Shown here one piece after another: positions 8,970-17,094 of a DNA stretch of 64,000 bases. The first letter of the stretch is position 1, and the number at the start of each line of letters is the position of its first letter. The translations under genes and the position numbers were made by a program. This stretch comes from Halosimplex litoreum (GTDB taxonomy: Archaea; Halobacteriota; Halobacteria; Halobacteriales; Haloarculaceae), in NCBI RefSeq assembly GCF_016065055.1, contig NZ_CP065856.1:4029836-4093835 (forward strand). Direction: 5' to 3'. The notes under the pieces were generated by a model. It ran no database searches and was not told the origin of the DNA. It saw nothing but the letters and a program-made list of their open reading frames with translations.

Positions 8970-10312
8970 TCCAGCGCGTCCAGCACCGGGCGGTACTTCA
9001 GTTGTACCTCGTCCCACTCGCGGTCGGGGTCGCTATCGCTGACGATGCCGTTACCGGCGAACAGCGTCGCCCGCCGGTCGGTCGCGACCGCCGAGCGGAT
9101 CGCGACGGCGAAGGTGCCGTCGCCCTCGGCGTCGAACCACCCCACCGGCGAGGCGTACCAGCCGCGGTCGAACGCTTCGGCGTCTTTGATCGTCTCCAGG
9201 GCCTCGTCCGGCGGGAGTCCCCCGACCGCGGGCGTCGGGTGCAGCGCCTCGACCAGCGAGAGGACGTGGTCGTCCTCCGCGAGTTCGGCCGTCACCGGCG
9301 TCTGAAGGTGCTGTACCGTCGCGAGCCGACGCACGGTCCGGTCGCCGGTCGAGATCGAGGTGGCGTACGGTGACAGCTGCGTCTTGATCGTCTCGACGAC
9401 CAGGTCGTGTTCGTGGCGGTCCTTCTCGCTGTCCTGGAGTTCGCTGGCGAGCCACTCGTCCTCCTCTGGGGTGTCGCCCCGGCCGGTCGAACCGGCCAGG
9501 GCCTCGGTCCTGACGGTCCGGCCGTCACGGCTGATCAGCCGCTCGGGCGTCGCGCCGAAGAAGTGCCCGCCGCCCTCGGGGGCGACGAGGAAGCGAAAGC
9601 AGTCGGGATAGGTCGCCGAGAGGCGTTCGTACACCGACGGGACCGACAGCTCCTCGCGCAGGTCGACCGTCAGCGCCCCCGCGAGGACGACCTTCCGGAG
9701 GGTCCCGCGTCGGATGCGCTCGACGGCGGCCTCGACCTGGCGGCGCCAGCCGGCGTCGTCCGGCGTGAACGTGCGGCGTTCGATCCCCGGCCCGTCGTCC
9801 GACAGCGTGTCGTCGAGCGCCTCGACGCGACCGACCCACTCGTCGAGTCGCGCCCCGGCCTCGGTCCCCGCCGACGTCCCGGTGGCAGTCGCGACGACCC
9901 AGGTCGACCCGTCGTCGGTCCGAACGACCTGGACGGCCGGGAGCACGAACTGCGCGTCGGGGAAGCCGTCCCACGGCGACCCGTCCTCGTCCTTGTCGCC
10001 TTCGTGGAACGCGAAACCGCCGAACAGCCGCGGTCGGGCGGCCCGCGGCAGGTCAGATTCGACGGTGCGGCCGGCGAACAGCGCCTCGCCGGCCCGCCGG
10101 ACGTGGTCGAAGCGGTACGGGCCGTCGGCTGTGATCGTCGCCACCGACCCGCCAGCGGCGACGCGCTGGCCCTCGGCCCACCAGGCGACCGTCGGTCGCG
10201 GGAGGTCGGCCAGCACGGTCCCGACCGCGACGCCGTCGACCTCGCGTCCGCGAGTCGCGATGGTCGTCTCGTCGGGTTCGACCGGCGACTCGTCACCACG
10301 GAGAGGTTCCAT
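8966..10312 (-). CDS. menF: Isochorismate synthase
   Basis: A 448-residue chorismate-binding enzyme converting chorismate to isochorismate. The C-terminal catalytic half shows KVVLAGALTVD, FGATPERLISR, EALAGSTGRG, SEKDRHEHDLVV and the final WDEVQLKYRP, all typical of MenF/EntC. It is the first gene of the menF-menD pair and starts at ATG 10312. It could also serve other isochorismate uses, but coupling to menD argues for menaquinone. Confidence 0.92.
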   Translation of the reverse strand: MEPLRGDESPVEPDETTIATRGREVDGVAVGTVLADLPRPTVAWWAEGQRVAAGGSVATITADGPYRFDHVRRAGEALFAGRTVESDLPRAARPRLFGGFAFHEGDKDEDGSPWDGFPDAQFVLPAVQVVRTDDGSTWVVATATGTSAGTEAGARLDEWVGRVEALDDTLSDDGPGIERRTFTPDDAGWRRQVEAAVERIRRGTLRKVVLAGALTVDLREELSVPSVYERLSATYPDCFRFLVAPEGGGHFFGATPERLISRDGRTVRTEALAGSTGRGDTPEEDEWLASELQDSEKDRHEHDLVVETIKTQLSPYATSISTGDRTVRRLATVQHLQTPVTAELAEDDHVLSLVEALHPTPAVGGLPPDEALETIKDAEAFDRGWYASPVGWFDAEGDGTFAVAIRSAVATDRRATLFAGNGIVSDSDPDREWDEVQLKYRPVLDALE

Positions 10313-10530
10313 CTCCAGGCGCTTAGGACCGTACGCCTTTCAGCCTAACTACTTCGGACCGCACCGCCGGAACCCCGACGGTGGGTCGGTACCACGCCGA
10401 AGCGGTGGCCGGTCGGTCTGTCGAGTTGGCCATCTCTCGGCCCAGCGACCGGCAGTCCGGCGGCGATAGGTGCGAGCCGGACGAATCGACCGCTGTGCCG
10501 TGATCGGTTCGGCTATCACCCCCGCCAGGC

Positions 10531-10538
10531 TTAAATAC
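10531..10538 (+). promoter_or_regulatory. TATA box for the RHH gene
   Basis: TTAAATAC lies 28-35 bp upstream of the ATG at 10566, the spacing expected for a leaderless archaeal transcript. Confidence 0.55.
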
Positions 10539-10565
10539 ACCCTCCCCGAAGCATCGAGCGATCCG

Positions 10566-10784
10566 ATGCCCAAGGTAGATCTCACGATCCCCGAACACCT
10601 CGAGATGCGTATCACCCAGCTCGTCGAGCAGGGTGAGTTCCTCAACCGCGAGGAAGCCATCGAGGACCTGCTCTCGACGGGGCTGAAGGCGTACAAGACG
10701 AGCGGGCCGATGGACGACGACGACGAGGCGGGCGGGTACGAGGACGACGGGATGATGGGCCACGAAGACGAGTACGTTTTCTGA
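10566..10784 (+). CDS. Ribbon-helix-helix (CopG-like) small regulator
   Basis: A 72-residue protein. Residues 1-45 fit a ribbon-helix-helix DNA-binding unit: the strand PKVDLTIPE, then MRITQLVEQGEFLNREEAIEDLLSTGL. The rest is an acidic tail ending EDEYVF, a pattern conserved in haloarchaeal homologues. It should dimerise on DNA, but its targets are unknown. A longer frame starting upstream at 10470 is not supported, because the TATA box at 10531 lies inside it. UPF0058 follows 67 bp downstream. Confidence 0.78.
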   Translation: MPKVDLTIPEHLEMRITQLVEQGEFLNREEAIEDLLSTGLKAYKTSGPMDDDDEAGGYEDDGMMGHEDEYVF

Positions 10785-10851
10785 CCCCGACGATTCGCGT
10801 GTGACCCTCTGACGGACAATCGTTAAACCGGCGGTTCACATAGGGACGCCC

Positions 10852-11130
10852 ATGCACAAGGACGAACTCCTGGAACTCCACGCGCAGATGCTCACGATCA
10901 AGGATTATTTCGCCGGGCTCGAAGACGTCGACGCGACGCTGTTCGACGCCTACGAGGAACTCGACGTGACCCCCGAAGACGTCCACAAGTCCAAGAGCGA
11001 GCACAAACACGCAGTGTTCGTCCTCGGCAACGCCCTCGCGATCGCGATGAGCGAAGACGAGTTCTCCGACGCCGGCCGCGTCGGCAAGCGCATGAAGGAA
11101 CTCGCCGAGGACGCCGAGAAGAAGCTGTAG
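10852..11130 (+). CDS. UPF0058 family protein
   Basis: A 92-residue archaeal protein of the UPF0058 family (MHKDELLELHAQM, a helical body with HKSKSEHKHAVFVLGNALA, ending KRMKELAEDAEKKL). Predicted all-helical. The His-rich stretch HKSKSEHKH suggests metal or nucleic-acid contact, but no function is established for the family. A TATA-like CGTTAAACC lies about 30 bp upstream of the ATG. Confidence 0.8.
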   Translation: MHKDELLELHAQMLTIKDYFAGLEDVDATLFDAYEELDVTPEDVHKSKSEHKHAVFVLGNALAIAMSEDEFSDAGRVGKRMKELAEDAEKKL

Positions 11131-11347
11131 CCCGCCGCCATCGACCGATCGACCGCCCGGAGTTCGTCGCTCCCAGGAGTCCGTGTGCTCTTCTCACCGC
11201 GATCGCTTCACCGCATCTCACTCGACGCCTCTCTGCACCGTGACGGCCAGGATCGCGGACCGCCAGCGTCGATCCGGTCCCGAACGCCGTCGATTTCGGC
11301 CCCGGAACCCCGTGTCGATGCGTGACCGCGAGCGGGGGTGAAACCCG

Positions 11348-11800
11348 TCAGCGGCGTTCCGCCGGTTCTTCCCGGTCGGGAACCCAGGTGAGTCGGGCCA
11401 GTCCCGCTCGGAACCGCCGGGCCGTTTCGGCAGGTCCCCACCGGATCCCGAGCACGTACGCGCTCAGCAGTGGGAACAGGTGAGTGAGACCCGACGGCAT
11501 CGGATCCACGAACACAAGCGCAAGGATCAACACCGTCGAGAGCTGGACGACTCCGAAAGCGACGAAAAACGCGACCGACTGGACCGCGTCGGGCCGATTG
11601 CCCGTCGCCTCCACGAGCGCTATCGGGACGGCACCGGCCACCAGAATCGTTTCGGTCATGGACAATCCGAGCAGGTGGGCTGTGGGCCAGGTGAAGGCCG
11701 CGGCCACGGTGCCCCCGACCGGAACGCCCACGAGCACGAAGGCGACGAGCAGACCACCGAGGTCGCGCGTCTCCTCCGAGGCCGTCCGCTCGTGATCCAT
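11348..11800 (-). CDS. Small membrane protein of unknown function
   Basis: A 150-residue protein with four hydrophobic segments: LLVAFVLVGVPVGGTVAAAF, ETILVAGAVPIALVEA, SVAFFVAFGVVQLSTVLILALVFV and LFPLLSAYVLGIRWG. It has charged termini. The layout resembles haloarchaeal DUF8-type four-helix proteins, but I cannot name a family. ATG 11800 is preferred because a TATA-like GATTTACAC sits about 28 bp upstream on the minus strand. It is divergent from the alpha/beta hydrolase. Confidence 0.6.
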   Translation of the reverse strand: MDHERTASEETRDLGGLLVAFVLVGVPVGGTVAAAFTWPTAHLLGLSMTETILVAGAVPIALVEATGNRPDAVQSVAFFVAFGVVQLSTVLILALVFVDPMPSGLTHLFPLLSAYVLGIRWGPAETARRFRAGLARLTWVPDREEPAERR

Positions 11801-11922
11801 CTGTCACGAGTCGTCGGCCGCACGGTGTAAATCTTGTGTCGGCGACAGATCGGTCGGTGTGGGTCCTGACCGGTCTGACCCGCTCGTGACCTACGCGACG
11901 ACACCGTGCCGAGAGTTGGCAA

Positions 11923-11930
11923 GCGTATAT
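11923..11930 (+). promoter_or_regulatory. TATA box for the alpha/beta hydrolase gene
   Basis: GCGTATAT lies 26-33 bp upstream of ATG 11956. This favours the inner ATG over an in-frame ATG at 11932, which is too close to the box. Confidence 0.5.
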
Positions 11931-11955
11931 CGTGGACTGTCTCGTAGGGAGACAC

Positions 11956-12867
11956 ATGAGGGCCGACGTGACGTTCGAATCGGACGGTGCAGCGATCAGC
12001 GGCTGGTTCTACTCGCCCGATACGCCACCACTGTGGCCACTGATCGTGATGGCTCACGGGTTCTCGGCGACCAAACAGATGGTCGCCGACAGATACGCGG
12101 AGGCCTTCACCGAGCGGGGACTGGCCGTATTGTTGTACGACCACCCCGGGTTCGGTGAGAGCGGTGGCGAGCCTCGACAGCAGATCGATCCCTGGGTGCA
12201 GTCACGGGGGTACCGTGACGCGATCGCCTTCGGGACCACGCTCGAGAACGTCGACCCCGATCGTATCGCCGTGTGGGGCGACAGTTACAGCGGTGGCGTT
12301 GCGTTGGTCGTCGCGGCTGTCGACGACCGGGTCACGGCCCTGGTCGTTCAGGTGCCGGCGCTCGGCGGTGAAGACCCTCCAGACGACCCGGATGGCTCCC
12401 GTCGTGAATCGATGAAAGAGACGGTTCGCGCCGGCTCTGTCGAACCGACCGAGGACGAAGTTCGCGGGCCGATGCCCGTCGTCTGGGACGACCAACAGCG
12501 GCGCCCGTCAGCGCTGAAACCGGAGACGGCGTTTCGGTGGTTCAACGGATACGGGACCCGTCCGGGTACCAACTGGGAAAACGAGGTCAGTATCGTCCGT
12601 CCGGAAACCCCACAGTGGCACCCTGGGCTCTGTGCTACGGACGTTTCGTGTCCGGCCTTGTTCGTGGTCTCTCCCGAGGACGAGATGCCTCGGTCCGTTC
12701 CCGCCGTAGCACGCGACGCCTACGAGAGGCTATCAGGCGCGAAAGACTGGGTGGAGATTCCCGGCGGTCACTTCGGGCTGCTGTACTACCCGAGCGAGGC
12801 GTTCGACCGGTCGTCGTCCGCCCAAGCGCGGTTCCTCGCGGAACGTCTCGTATCGACGGACACGTGA
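11956..12867 (+). CDS. Alpha/beta hydrolase (dienelactone-hydrolase/acetylxylan-esterase type)
   Basis: A 303-residue alpha/beta-hydrolase. It has the oxyanion-hole HG in MAHGFSATK, the nucleophile elbow GDSYSGG, the acid-containing VVSPEDEMP, and the catalytic His in IPGGHFGLLYY. The fold resembles UPF0227/DUF1100-like hydrolases acting on esters, but the substrate is unknown. The start is chosen from the TATA position. It stands alone between a small membrane gene and a long palindrome-rich non-coding stretch. Codon use is similar to its neighbours, with slightly lower GC around the promoter. Confidence 0.78.
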   Translation: MRADVTFESDGAAISGWFYSPDTPPLWPLIVMAHGFSATKQMVADRYAEAFTERGLAVLLYDHPGFGESGGEPRQQIDPWVQSRGYRDAIAFGTTLENVDPDRIAVWGDSYSGGVALVVAAVDDRVTALVVQVPALGGEDPPDDPDGSRRESMKETVRAGSVEPTEDEVRGPMPVVWDDQQRRPSALKPETAFRWFNGYGTRPGTNWENEVSIVRPETPQWHPGLCATDVSCPALFVVSPEDEMPRSVPAVARDAYERLSGAKDWVEIPGGHFGLLYYPSEAFDRSSSAQARFLAERLVSTDT

Positions 12868-13048
12868 ACGCGGACACGTCCTCGGGGTCGACGACTGACG
12901 CGAGCGAGCGCAGCGAGCCCGTCGTCCGGCATTCCCGTGAGGGTAGTGAACGATATGGTTCGAGACAGCAGAGCTGTCTCGTCGTGCCGAAAATCTCCGA
13001 TTTTCGAGCATCTCGTCAGAGCAAGCTCTGACGGTGTCTCTCCCCACG

Positions 13049-13166
13049 TTTTTGCAGCGGCGGATAGGGTCGCGGACCGTCGACCCGCGACCGCAAATCG
13101 TGACGGCGAAGCCGCCACGCGCCCGCGACGCGTCCCCGGCGCGCGGGGAACTCTCCGCTGCAAAAA
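13049..13166. repeat. Long-span inverted repeat
   Basis: TTTTTGCAGCGG at 13049-13060 and its exact complement CCGCTGCAAAAA at 13155-13166 enclose 94 bp of GC-rich sequence. It could be the end of a decayed mobile element or a structured RNA. No transposase is nearby. Confidence 0.45.
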
Positions 13167-13240
13167 GTGGTACCGGCGTGACGGGACTGAGCGAAACCGT
13201 CGGTTTCGCGAATGTCGAGAGACGCCACCGGCGTCTCTCG

Positions 13241-13370
13241 GGATTCGAACCGGAGCCAGACGTGCTCGTTCGCTCCGCTCGCTGCGCGCGACTTCCAGGA
13301 TTCGAACCGGAGGAAGACGTGCTCGTTCGCTTCGCTCACTGCGCGCGACTTCCAGGGTTCGAATCCCGTT
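13241..13370. repeat. 57-bp tandem repeat carrying tRNA T-loop-like core
   Basis: The motif GGATTCGAACCGG starts at 13241 and 13298, and GGGTTCGAATCCCG starts at 13355, exactly 57 bp apart each time. Between them GACGTGCTCGTTCGCT and GCGCGCGACTTCCA recur with few changes. On the minus strand the core reads like a tRNA T-arm. There are two full units and a third partial one. Confidence 0.75.
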
Positions 13371-13500
13371 CCGGTTCGGTCGCGCGAGCCGAGGCTCGCG
13401 CTCCCTGCACGGGCGTGGCGGGACCGAGCGAAACCGCAGGTTTCGCGAGGGCCGCCACGCCCGCGAGCGTGTTCCGAGCGGACGCGAGGAACCGCGAAGC

Positions 13501-13523
13501 GGGCGTGGCGGGATTCGAACCCG
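13501..13523. repeat. Exact duplicate of the tRNA-Arg 3' end (att-like)
   Basis: Positions 13501-13523 are identical to 13598-13620, the acceptor and T-arm end of tRNA-Arg. A shorter copy, GGGCGTGGCGGGA, occurs near 13414. Duplicated tRNA 3' ends commonly mark integration sites. No integrase gene is present in the window. Confidence 0.6.
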
Positions 13524-13596
13524 ATGCGAGACTCGCTTCGCTCGTCTCGCGTGATTCGAATCCCGCCATGCCGGTTCGCTCCCTACGGTCGCTGCA

Positions 13597-13669
13597 CGGG
13601 CGTGGCGGGATTCGAACCCGCGATCGAGGGGTTAGGAACCCCTCGCCCTGTCCCCTAGGCCACACGCCC
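13597..13669 (-). tRNA. tRNA-Arg (anticodon CCU)
   Basis: The 73-nt minus-strand sequence folds as a standard cloverleaf. The acceptor stem is GGGCGUG paired with CACGCCC. The D arm is GCCU...GGGC. The anticodon stem is AGGGG/CCCCU around the loop UUCCUAA, with anticodon CCU. The variable loop is short, and the T arm is GCGGG-UUCGAAU-CCCGC. The discriminator base is G and CCA is not encoded. It decodes AGG. No intron is visible. Confidence 0.95.
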
Positions 13670-13746
13670 TACCGAGGACGGCGGGCGCCGGGAGAAAGAA
13701 CCTTGCTGTTGCTCGCCGGCGTGAGAGAGCGGGGAGAACGGAGTCG

Positions 13747-14067
13747 TCAGTTCGAGGACGAGGACGAGTCCGAGGAGTCGATGGACGCCTCGGTCTCGCG
13801 CTCGGCCTCGGTCTTGAGGATCTCGCCGTCTTCGTCGACGATGTTGCCGTCGTCGTCGATAGTCGCGCCCTCTTTCATCTCCTCGAGCTCTGCCTCGACC
13901 TGCTCGCGACCCTTCTGGAACTCGCCCATGGCCTGGCCGGTCGACCGCGCGAGTTTCGGGATCTTGTTGGCGCCGAACAGTAGCACGGCGATCAACAGGA
14001 TCACGATCAGTTCCGTCCCGCCCGGCATGCCCCCGACCGGGAACAGGGGGATGAGTGTATCCATCAT
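13747..14067 (-). CDS. tatA: Twin-arginine translocase TatA subunit
   Basis: A 106-residue single-pass membrane protein that forms the pore of the Tat system, the main export route in haloarchaea. It has one N-terminal transmembrane helix (ELIVILLIAVLLFGANKIPKLARS), the FG hinge, an amphipathic helix (GQAMGEFQKGREQVE) and a long acidic tail ending in Ser repeats. The start is ATG 14067 or the adjacent ATG 14064; a TATA box 26-33 bp upstream supports this pair over a longer frame. Substrates in this window include the Tat lipoproteins at 25416, 30843 and 62060. Confidence 0.92.
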   Translation of the reverse strand: MMDTLIPLFPVGGMPGGTELIVILLIAVLLFGANKIPKLARSTGQAMGEFQKGREQVEAELEEMKEGATIDDDGNIVDEDGEILKTEAERETEASIDSSDSSSSSN

Positions 14068-14092
14068 CTCTACCCGACGCTTACTCGACGCC

Positions 14093-14100
14093 AATTATAA
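14093..14100 (-). promoter_or_regulatory. TATA box for tatA
   Basis: On the minus strand TTATAATT lies 26-33 bp upstream of the tatA ATG at 14067, implying a leaderless mRNA. Confidence 0.6.
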
Positions 14101-14218
14101 CCTTTTTGCTGTCTATCACCCCGCTTGGTACCCGTTTCATCAATCTTTCGCCGGGGCCGGATCCGGCCGCGCCCGCCGGTGTCCCAACGCCCTTGCCGCG
14201 CGAGGCTAACCGGCCCGT

Positions 14219-14695
14219 ATGGTCGACGAGGGAGACGCCGCACCCGATTTCACCGCACCGCTGGCCAACGGCGACGTGACGCAGTTCACGCTGTCCGACC
14301 GGCTCGACGAGGCGCCGCTCGTGCTCGCATTCTTCCCCGGCGCGTTCACCGGGACCTGCACCCACGAGATGGAGACTTTCGAGGACCGCCTCGGCGAGTT
14401 CGACGACCTCGGCGCGACGGTGTACGGCGTCAGCGTCGACACGCCGTTCGCCCTCGACGCCTTCCGCGAGGACAGCGATCTCACGTTCGGGATGATCAGC
14501 GACACGAACAGACGGATCGTCGACGCATACGACCTCGGTATGGACTTCGCGTCGATCGGCGTCGACGACGTGGCCAAGCGTGCAGTGCTCGTGATCGACG
14601 GCGACGGCGTCGTCCGCTACGAGTGGGTCGCCGGCGACCCGAGCCTCGAACCCGACTACGACGACGTACGCGACGCCGTCGCCGCGCTGAACTGA
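14219..14695 (+). CDS. Peroxiredoxin, 1-Cys AhpC/TSA type
   Basis: A 158-residue thioredoxin-fold peroxidase that reduces peroxides in the cytosol. The peroxidatic motif FFPGAFTGTCT places the catalytic Cys at residue 47. There is no other cysteine, so recycling must use an external thiol. The N-terminus EGDAAPDFTAPL is typical of the family. ATG 14219 is the first possible start. It sits between tatA (divergent) and an HD-domain gene, with no operon evident. Confidence 0.88.
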   Translation: MVDEGDAAPDFTAPLANGDVTQFTLSDRLDEAPLVLAFFPGAFTGTCTHEMETFEDRLGEFDDLGATVYGVSVDTPFALDAFREDSDLTFGMISDTNRRIVDAYDLGMDFASIGVDDVAKRAVLVIDGDGVVRYEWVAGDPSLEPDYDDVRDAVAALN

Positions 14696-14782
14696 GGGGG
14701 TCGGCTCGCGGTCGCGGCGCCGGATCGACCGGGACCCGAGCGGGTACGAGGGTTTTTGCGCACCCGGCCGGACAGTGGAGAC

Positions 14783-15595
14783 ATGAGTGACGACCGAGAC
14801 GCCGTCGACGGGCAGTCGTACGACCCCGAGGCCGAGCACGCCTTCCCCGACGAGCGACTCGAGGAGGTCCTCGCGTTCGTCGACGACGACGAGGAGATAC
14901 AGACGTATCTCGACGCCCAGAACGTCAACCCGGTGGCGCGGATGCGCTACAACGACCACGGTGCCAAACACGTCAGCATCGTCCGTGACCGGGCGCTAGC
15001 GCTGTACGACCTCTGCTACGAGGGCGGCGTCGAGTTCAACGGCGCCGCCGATCAGGGGCTCGACACCGCCGACGAGCCGGTGATCGTCGCGCTCGCCGCG
15101 ACGCTACACGACATCGGTCACGTCGTCCACCGGGACGAACACCCCTACTACTCCATCCCGCTGGCGGCCGACCTGCTCGACCGGATTCTCGAGGAGTGGT
15201 ACGACACCGCCGACGCCGTGCGGATGAAAGGTGAGGTGCTGCACGCGATCCTCTGTCACCACACCGCGGAGACGCCGCTGACGACCGAGGCGGGGATCGT
15301 CCGGCTGGCCGACGGGCTCGACATGGAGCACGGCCGGTCGCGGTACCCCTACGAGCGTGGCGGGCGCGGGATCAACACGGTCTCCAGCCAGGCCATCGAG
15401 TCGGTGACGCTGAAGCCGGGCGACGGCGCGGCGGTCCTCGTGGAGATCGAGATGCACAACGCCGCCGGCGTCTATCAGGTCGACGAGCTGCTGAAGGCGA
15501 AACTCCGCGGGTCCGGCCTCGAAGAGCAGGTCCGGATCGTCGCTGTCAACACCTCCGAGCGTGGCGAGAACATCGTCGAACGGATCGAGCTGTGA
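14783..15595 (+). CDS. HD-domain phosphohydrolase
   Basis: A 270-residue protein with an HD metal-binding domain. The ligands are HVSIVRDRA, ATLHDIGHVVHRDEH (the HD pair), HAILCHHTAETP, and a late Asp in VRLADGLDMEHGR. Residues 190-270 form a beta-rich tail (VTLKPGDGAAVLVEIEMHN). HD proteins of this type hydrolyse nucleotides or cyclic nucleotides; the substrate here is unknown. The ATG at 14783 is preferred over longer frames, with GGAG just upstream. Confidence 0.8.
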   Translation: MSDDRDAVDGQSYDPEAEHAFPDERLEEVLAFVDDDEEIQTYLDAQNVNPVARMRYNDHGAKHVSIVRDRALALYDLCYEGGVEFNGAADQGLDTADEPVIVALAATLHDIGHVVHRDEHPYYSIPLAADLLDRILEEWYDTADAVRMKGEVLHAILCHHTAETPLTTEAGIVRLADGLDMEHGRSRYPYERGGRGINTVSSQAIESVTLKPGDGAAVLVEIEMHNAAGVYQVDELLKAKLRGSGLEEQVRIVAVNTSERGENIVERIEL

Positions 15596-15690
15596 GGCGA
15601 CAGAGCGTCGCCGTCGGGGGGCGCCGAGGACAGCCGGAAGGGCCCGCCGGAGACGAAACGCCCTTTCGGCCGTAGCCGGACCGGTCGATC

Positions 15691-16983
15691 GTGAGCGACG
15701 GCTCGGGCGGATCGCTTCGGCTGTTCGGCAACGCCGAGTTCGTGGCCCTGGCGGGCACGGCCTTCGCGCGGTCGCAGGCGTACTCGACGATCGCGATCGC
15801 GCTGGCGCTGTACGCCGACGAGTTCGCCACCTCCGGGACCGTCGAAGGGCTGTTCGGCACCGCCTTCGCGCTGATCCAGCTGATCATCGTCCTGCCGCTC
15901 GGGCGGAAGATCGACACCGGCAACGCCAAGCGCTATCTGCTGGTCGGGCTCGCACTGAACGTCGCCGTGTTCGTCGGCTTCGCGATGGTCGAGACGGTGA
16001 GCCACGTCGTGATAATGCGGGTGTTCCAGGGACTGGGCGCGAGCCTGCTGTGGATAACCGGATCGACCGTCGTCGGCGAGATCAGCCCGGACGCCGAGCG
16101 CGGGCAGTGGCTCGGCACCTACAACCAGGTCGGCGCGTTCTCCAGCCTCGCCGGCGACCTCGTTGGCGGGATCCTGCTCGCGACCAGCGGGTTCGCCCTC
16201 ACCTACAGCGTGCTCAGCGGCGTGACGCTGCTGGCGTTCGTCGGCGTCTACGTCTTCCTCCGGGACGACCCCGGCGGCCAGGCAGACCCGGAGGAGGCGA
16301 CCGGCGTCGAGACCCTGCGAATGTTGCTCGGCCGCGCGGCCATCCGCGCGCTTGTCGTCTTCCGGCTCGGCCTGAGTTTCGGCAAGATGGCGGTCATCCT
16401 CTTTCTGCCCATATACGCGCGGACACGTTTCGGGATGAGTCCAGTTCTGGTCGGCGGGATCCTCGCCGGCGGGAAGCTCACGAAGTCGCTGACCCAGGGG
16501 GTCGTGGGCTCGTACACCGACGAGCTGGGCCACAAACACGTGTTCGTCTTCGTCGGGGCGGTGCTGTACGCCCTCGGTGCGGCGATAATCCCCTTCGCGG
16601 AGTACGCCGTCGACTACTTCGCGCCGTACACGGTCGCCGTCGCGGGCCTGTCGACGACGCTTCCGCCCGCCTTCTTCCCGCTGTTCGGTGCCTTCGCCGT
16701 CTGTGGGGTCGCCGACAGCCTCCGCCTCCCGGCGAGCATGGCGCTGTTCGTCGAGGAGGGCGAGCACTTCGACGCGGTCGCGGGGAGCATGTCCCTGCGG
16801 TCGATCGCCTGGAAGGTCGGCCAGGTCGTCGGCCCGGTCTCGGTCGGCGCGCTGTGGGACGCCACCTCCGTGTTCGCCGCCTTCTTCACCGCCAGCGCGT
16901 TCATCGTCGTCGCGGCGGTCGCCTTCTTCGGGCTCTACACCGTCGAACCCGCACCTGAGGGCGTCCCGGCGGCGGGAGACTGA
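15691..16983 (+). CDS. Major facilitator superfamily transporter
   Basis: A 430-residue polytopic protein with about twelve hydrophobic segments and the MFS layout. The cytosolic loop 2-3 signature is degenerate (LPLGRKIDTGNAKRYL). The second half contains LVGGILAGGKLTKSLTQGVVGSYTDELGHK. It starts with GTG at 15691; an in-frame ATG is not available nearby. The substrate cannot be deduced; drug/multidrug exporters look similar. It has no linked regulator. Confidence 0.82.
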   Translation: MSDGSGGSLRLFGNAEFVALAGTAFARSQAYSTIAIALALYADEFATSGTVEGLFGTAFALIQLIIVLPLGRKIDTGNAKRYLLVGLALNVAVFVGFAMVETVSHVVIMRVFQGLGASLLWITGSTVVGEISPDAERGQWLGTYNQVGAFSSLAGDLVGGILLATSGFALTYSVLSGVTLLAFVGVYVFLRDDPGGQADPEEATGVETLRMLLGRAAIRALVVFRLGLSFGKMAVILFLPIYARTRFGMSPVLVGGILAGGKLTKSLTQGVVGSYTDELGHKHVFVFVGAVLYALGAAIIPFAEYAVDYFAPYTVAVAGLSTTLPPAFFPLFGAFAVCGVADSLRLPASMALFVEEGEHFDAVAGSMSLRSIAWKVGQVVGPVSVGALWDATSVFAAFFTASAFIVVAAVAFFGLYTVEPAPEGVPAAGD

Positions 16984-17094
16984 TACCGAGGGCGACGCGA
17001 ACCCCCGTGGACGCACCTGACGGGATCGCGGTAGTACCACGAGTGTGTCATCGGTTAGCACAATGATTTTTACCGTTCCACACCAAGGATAGGT

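Larger units (their letters stand above)
12868..13596. other. Non-coding, palindrome-rich tract beside tRNA-Arg
   Basis: About 730 bp without a convincing gene. Open frames here translate into tRNA-like and repeat-like peptides and are rejected. The tract holds short hairpins with 2-3 base loops (12961-12981, 12988-13006, 13015-13032, about 13190-13208, 13216-13240), a 12-bp inverted repeat (TTTTTGCAGCGG at 13049 and its complement at 13155), a 57-bp tandem repeat and partial copies of the tRNA 3' end. Confidence 0.7.

Noticed and set aside
10321-10355. CTTAGG...GCCTAAC upstream of menF as an iron box
   Set aside because: The half-sites are about 14 bp apart instead of 4, so it does not fit the palindrome at fbpA.
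13241-13370. CRISPR array
   Set aside because: The 57-bp units are contiguous with no unique spacers and no cas genes are present.
13414-13460. A second tRNA gene
   Set aside because: Only the acceptor-end sequence GGGCGTGGCGGGA is present. The D and anticodon arms are missing.
13034-14209. A 391-codon plus-strand open frame over the tRNA and tatA
   Set aside because: It translates repeat units, tRNA-Arg and the reverse complement of tatA. The peptide (GGIRTRD and GFEPE type) is a known artefact of tRNA T-arms read as protein.
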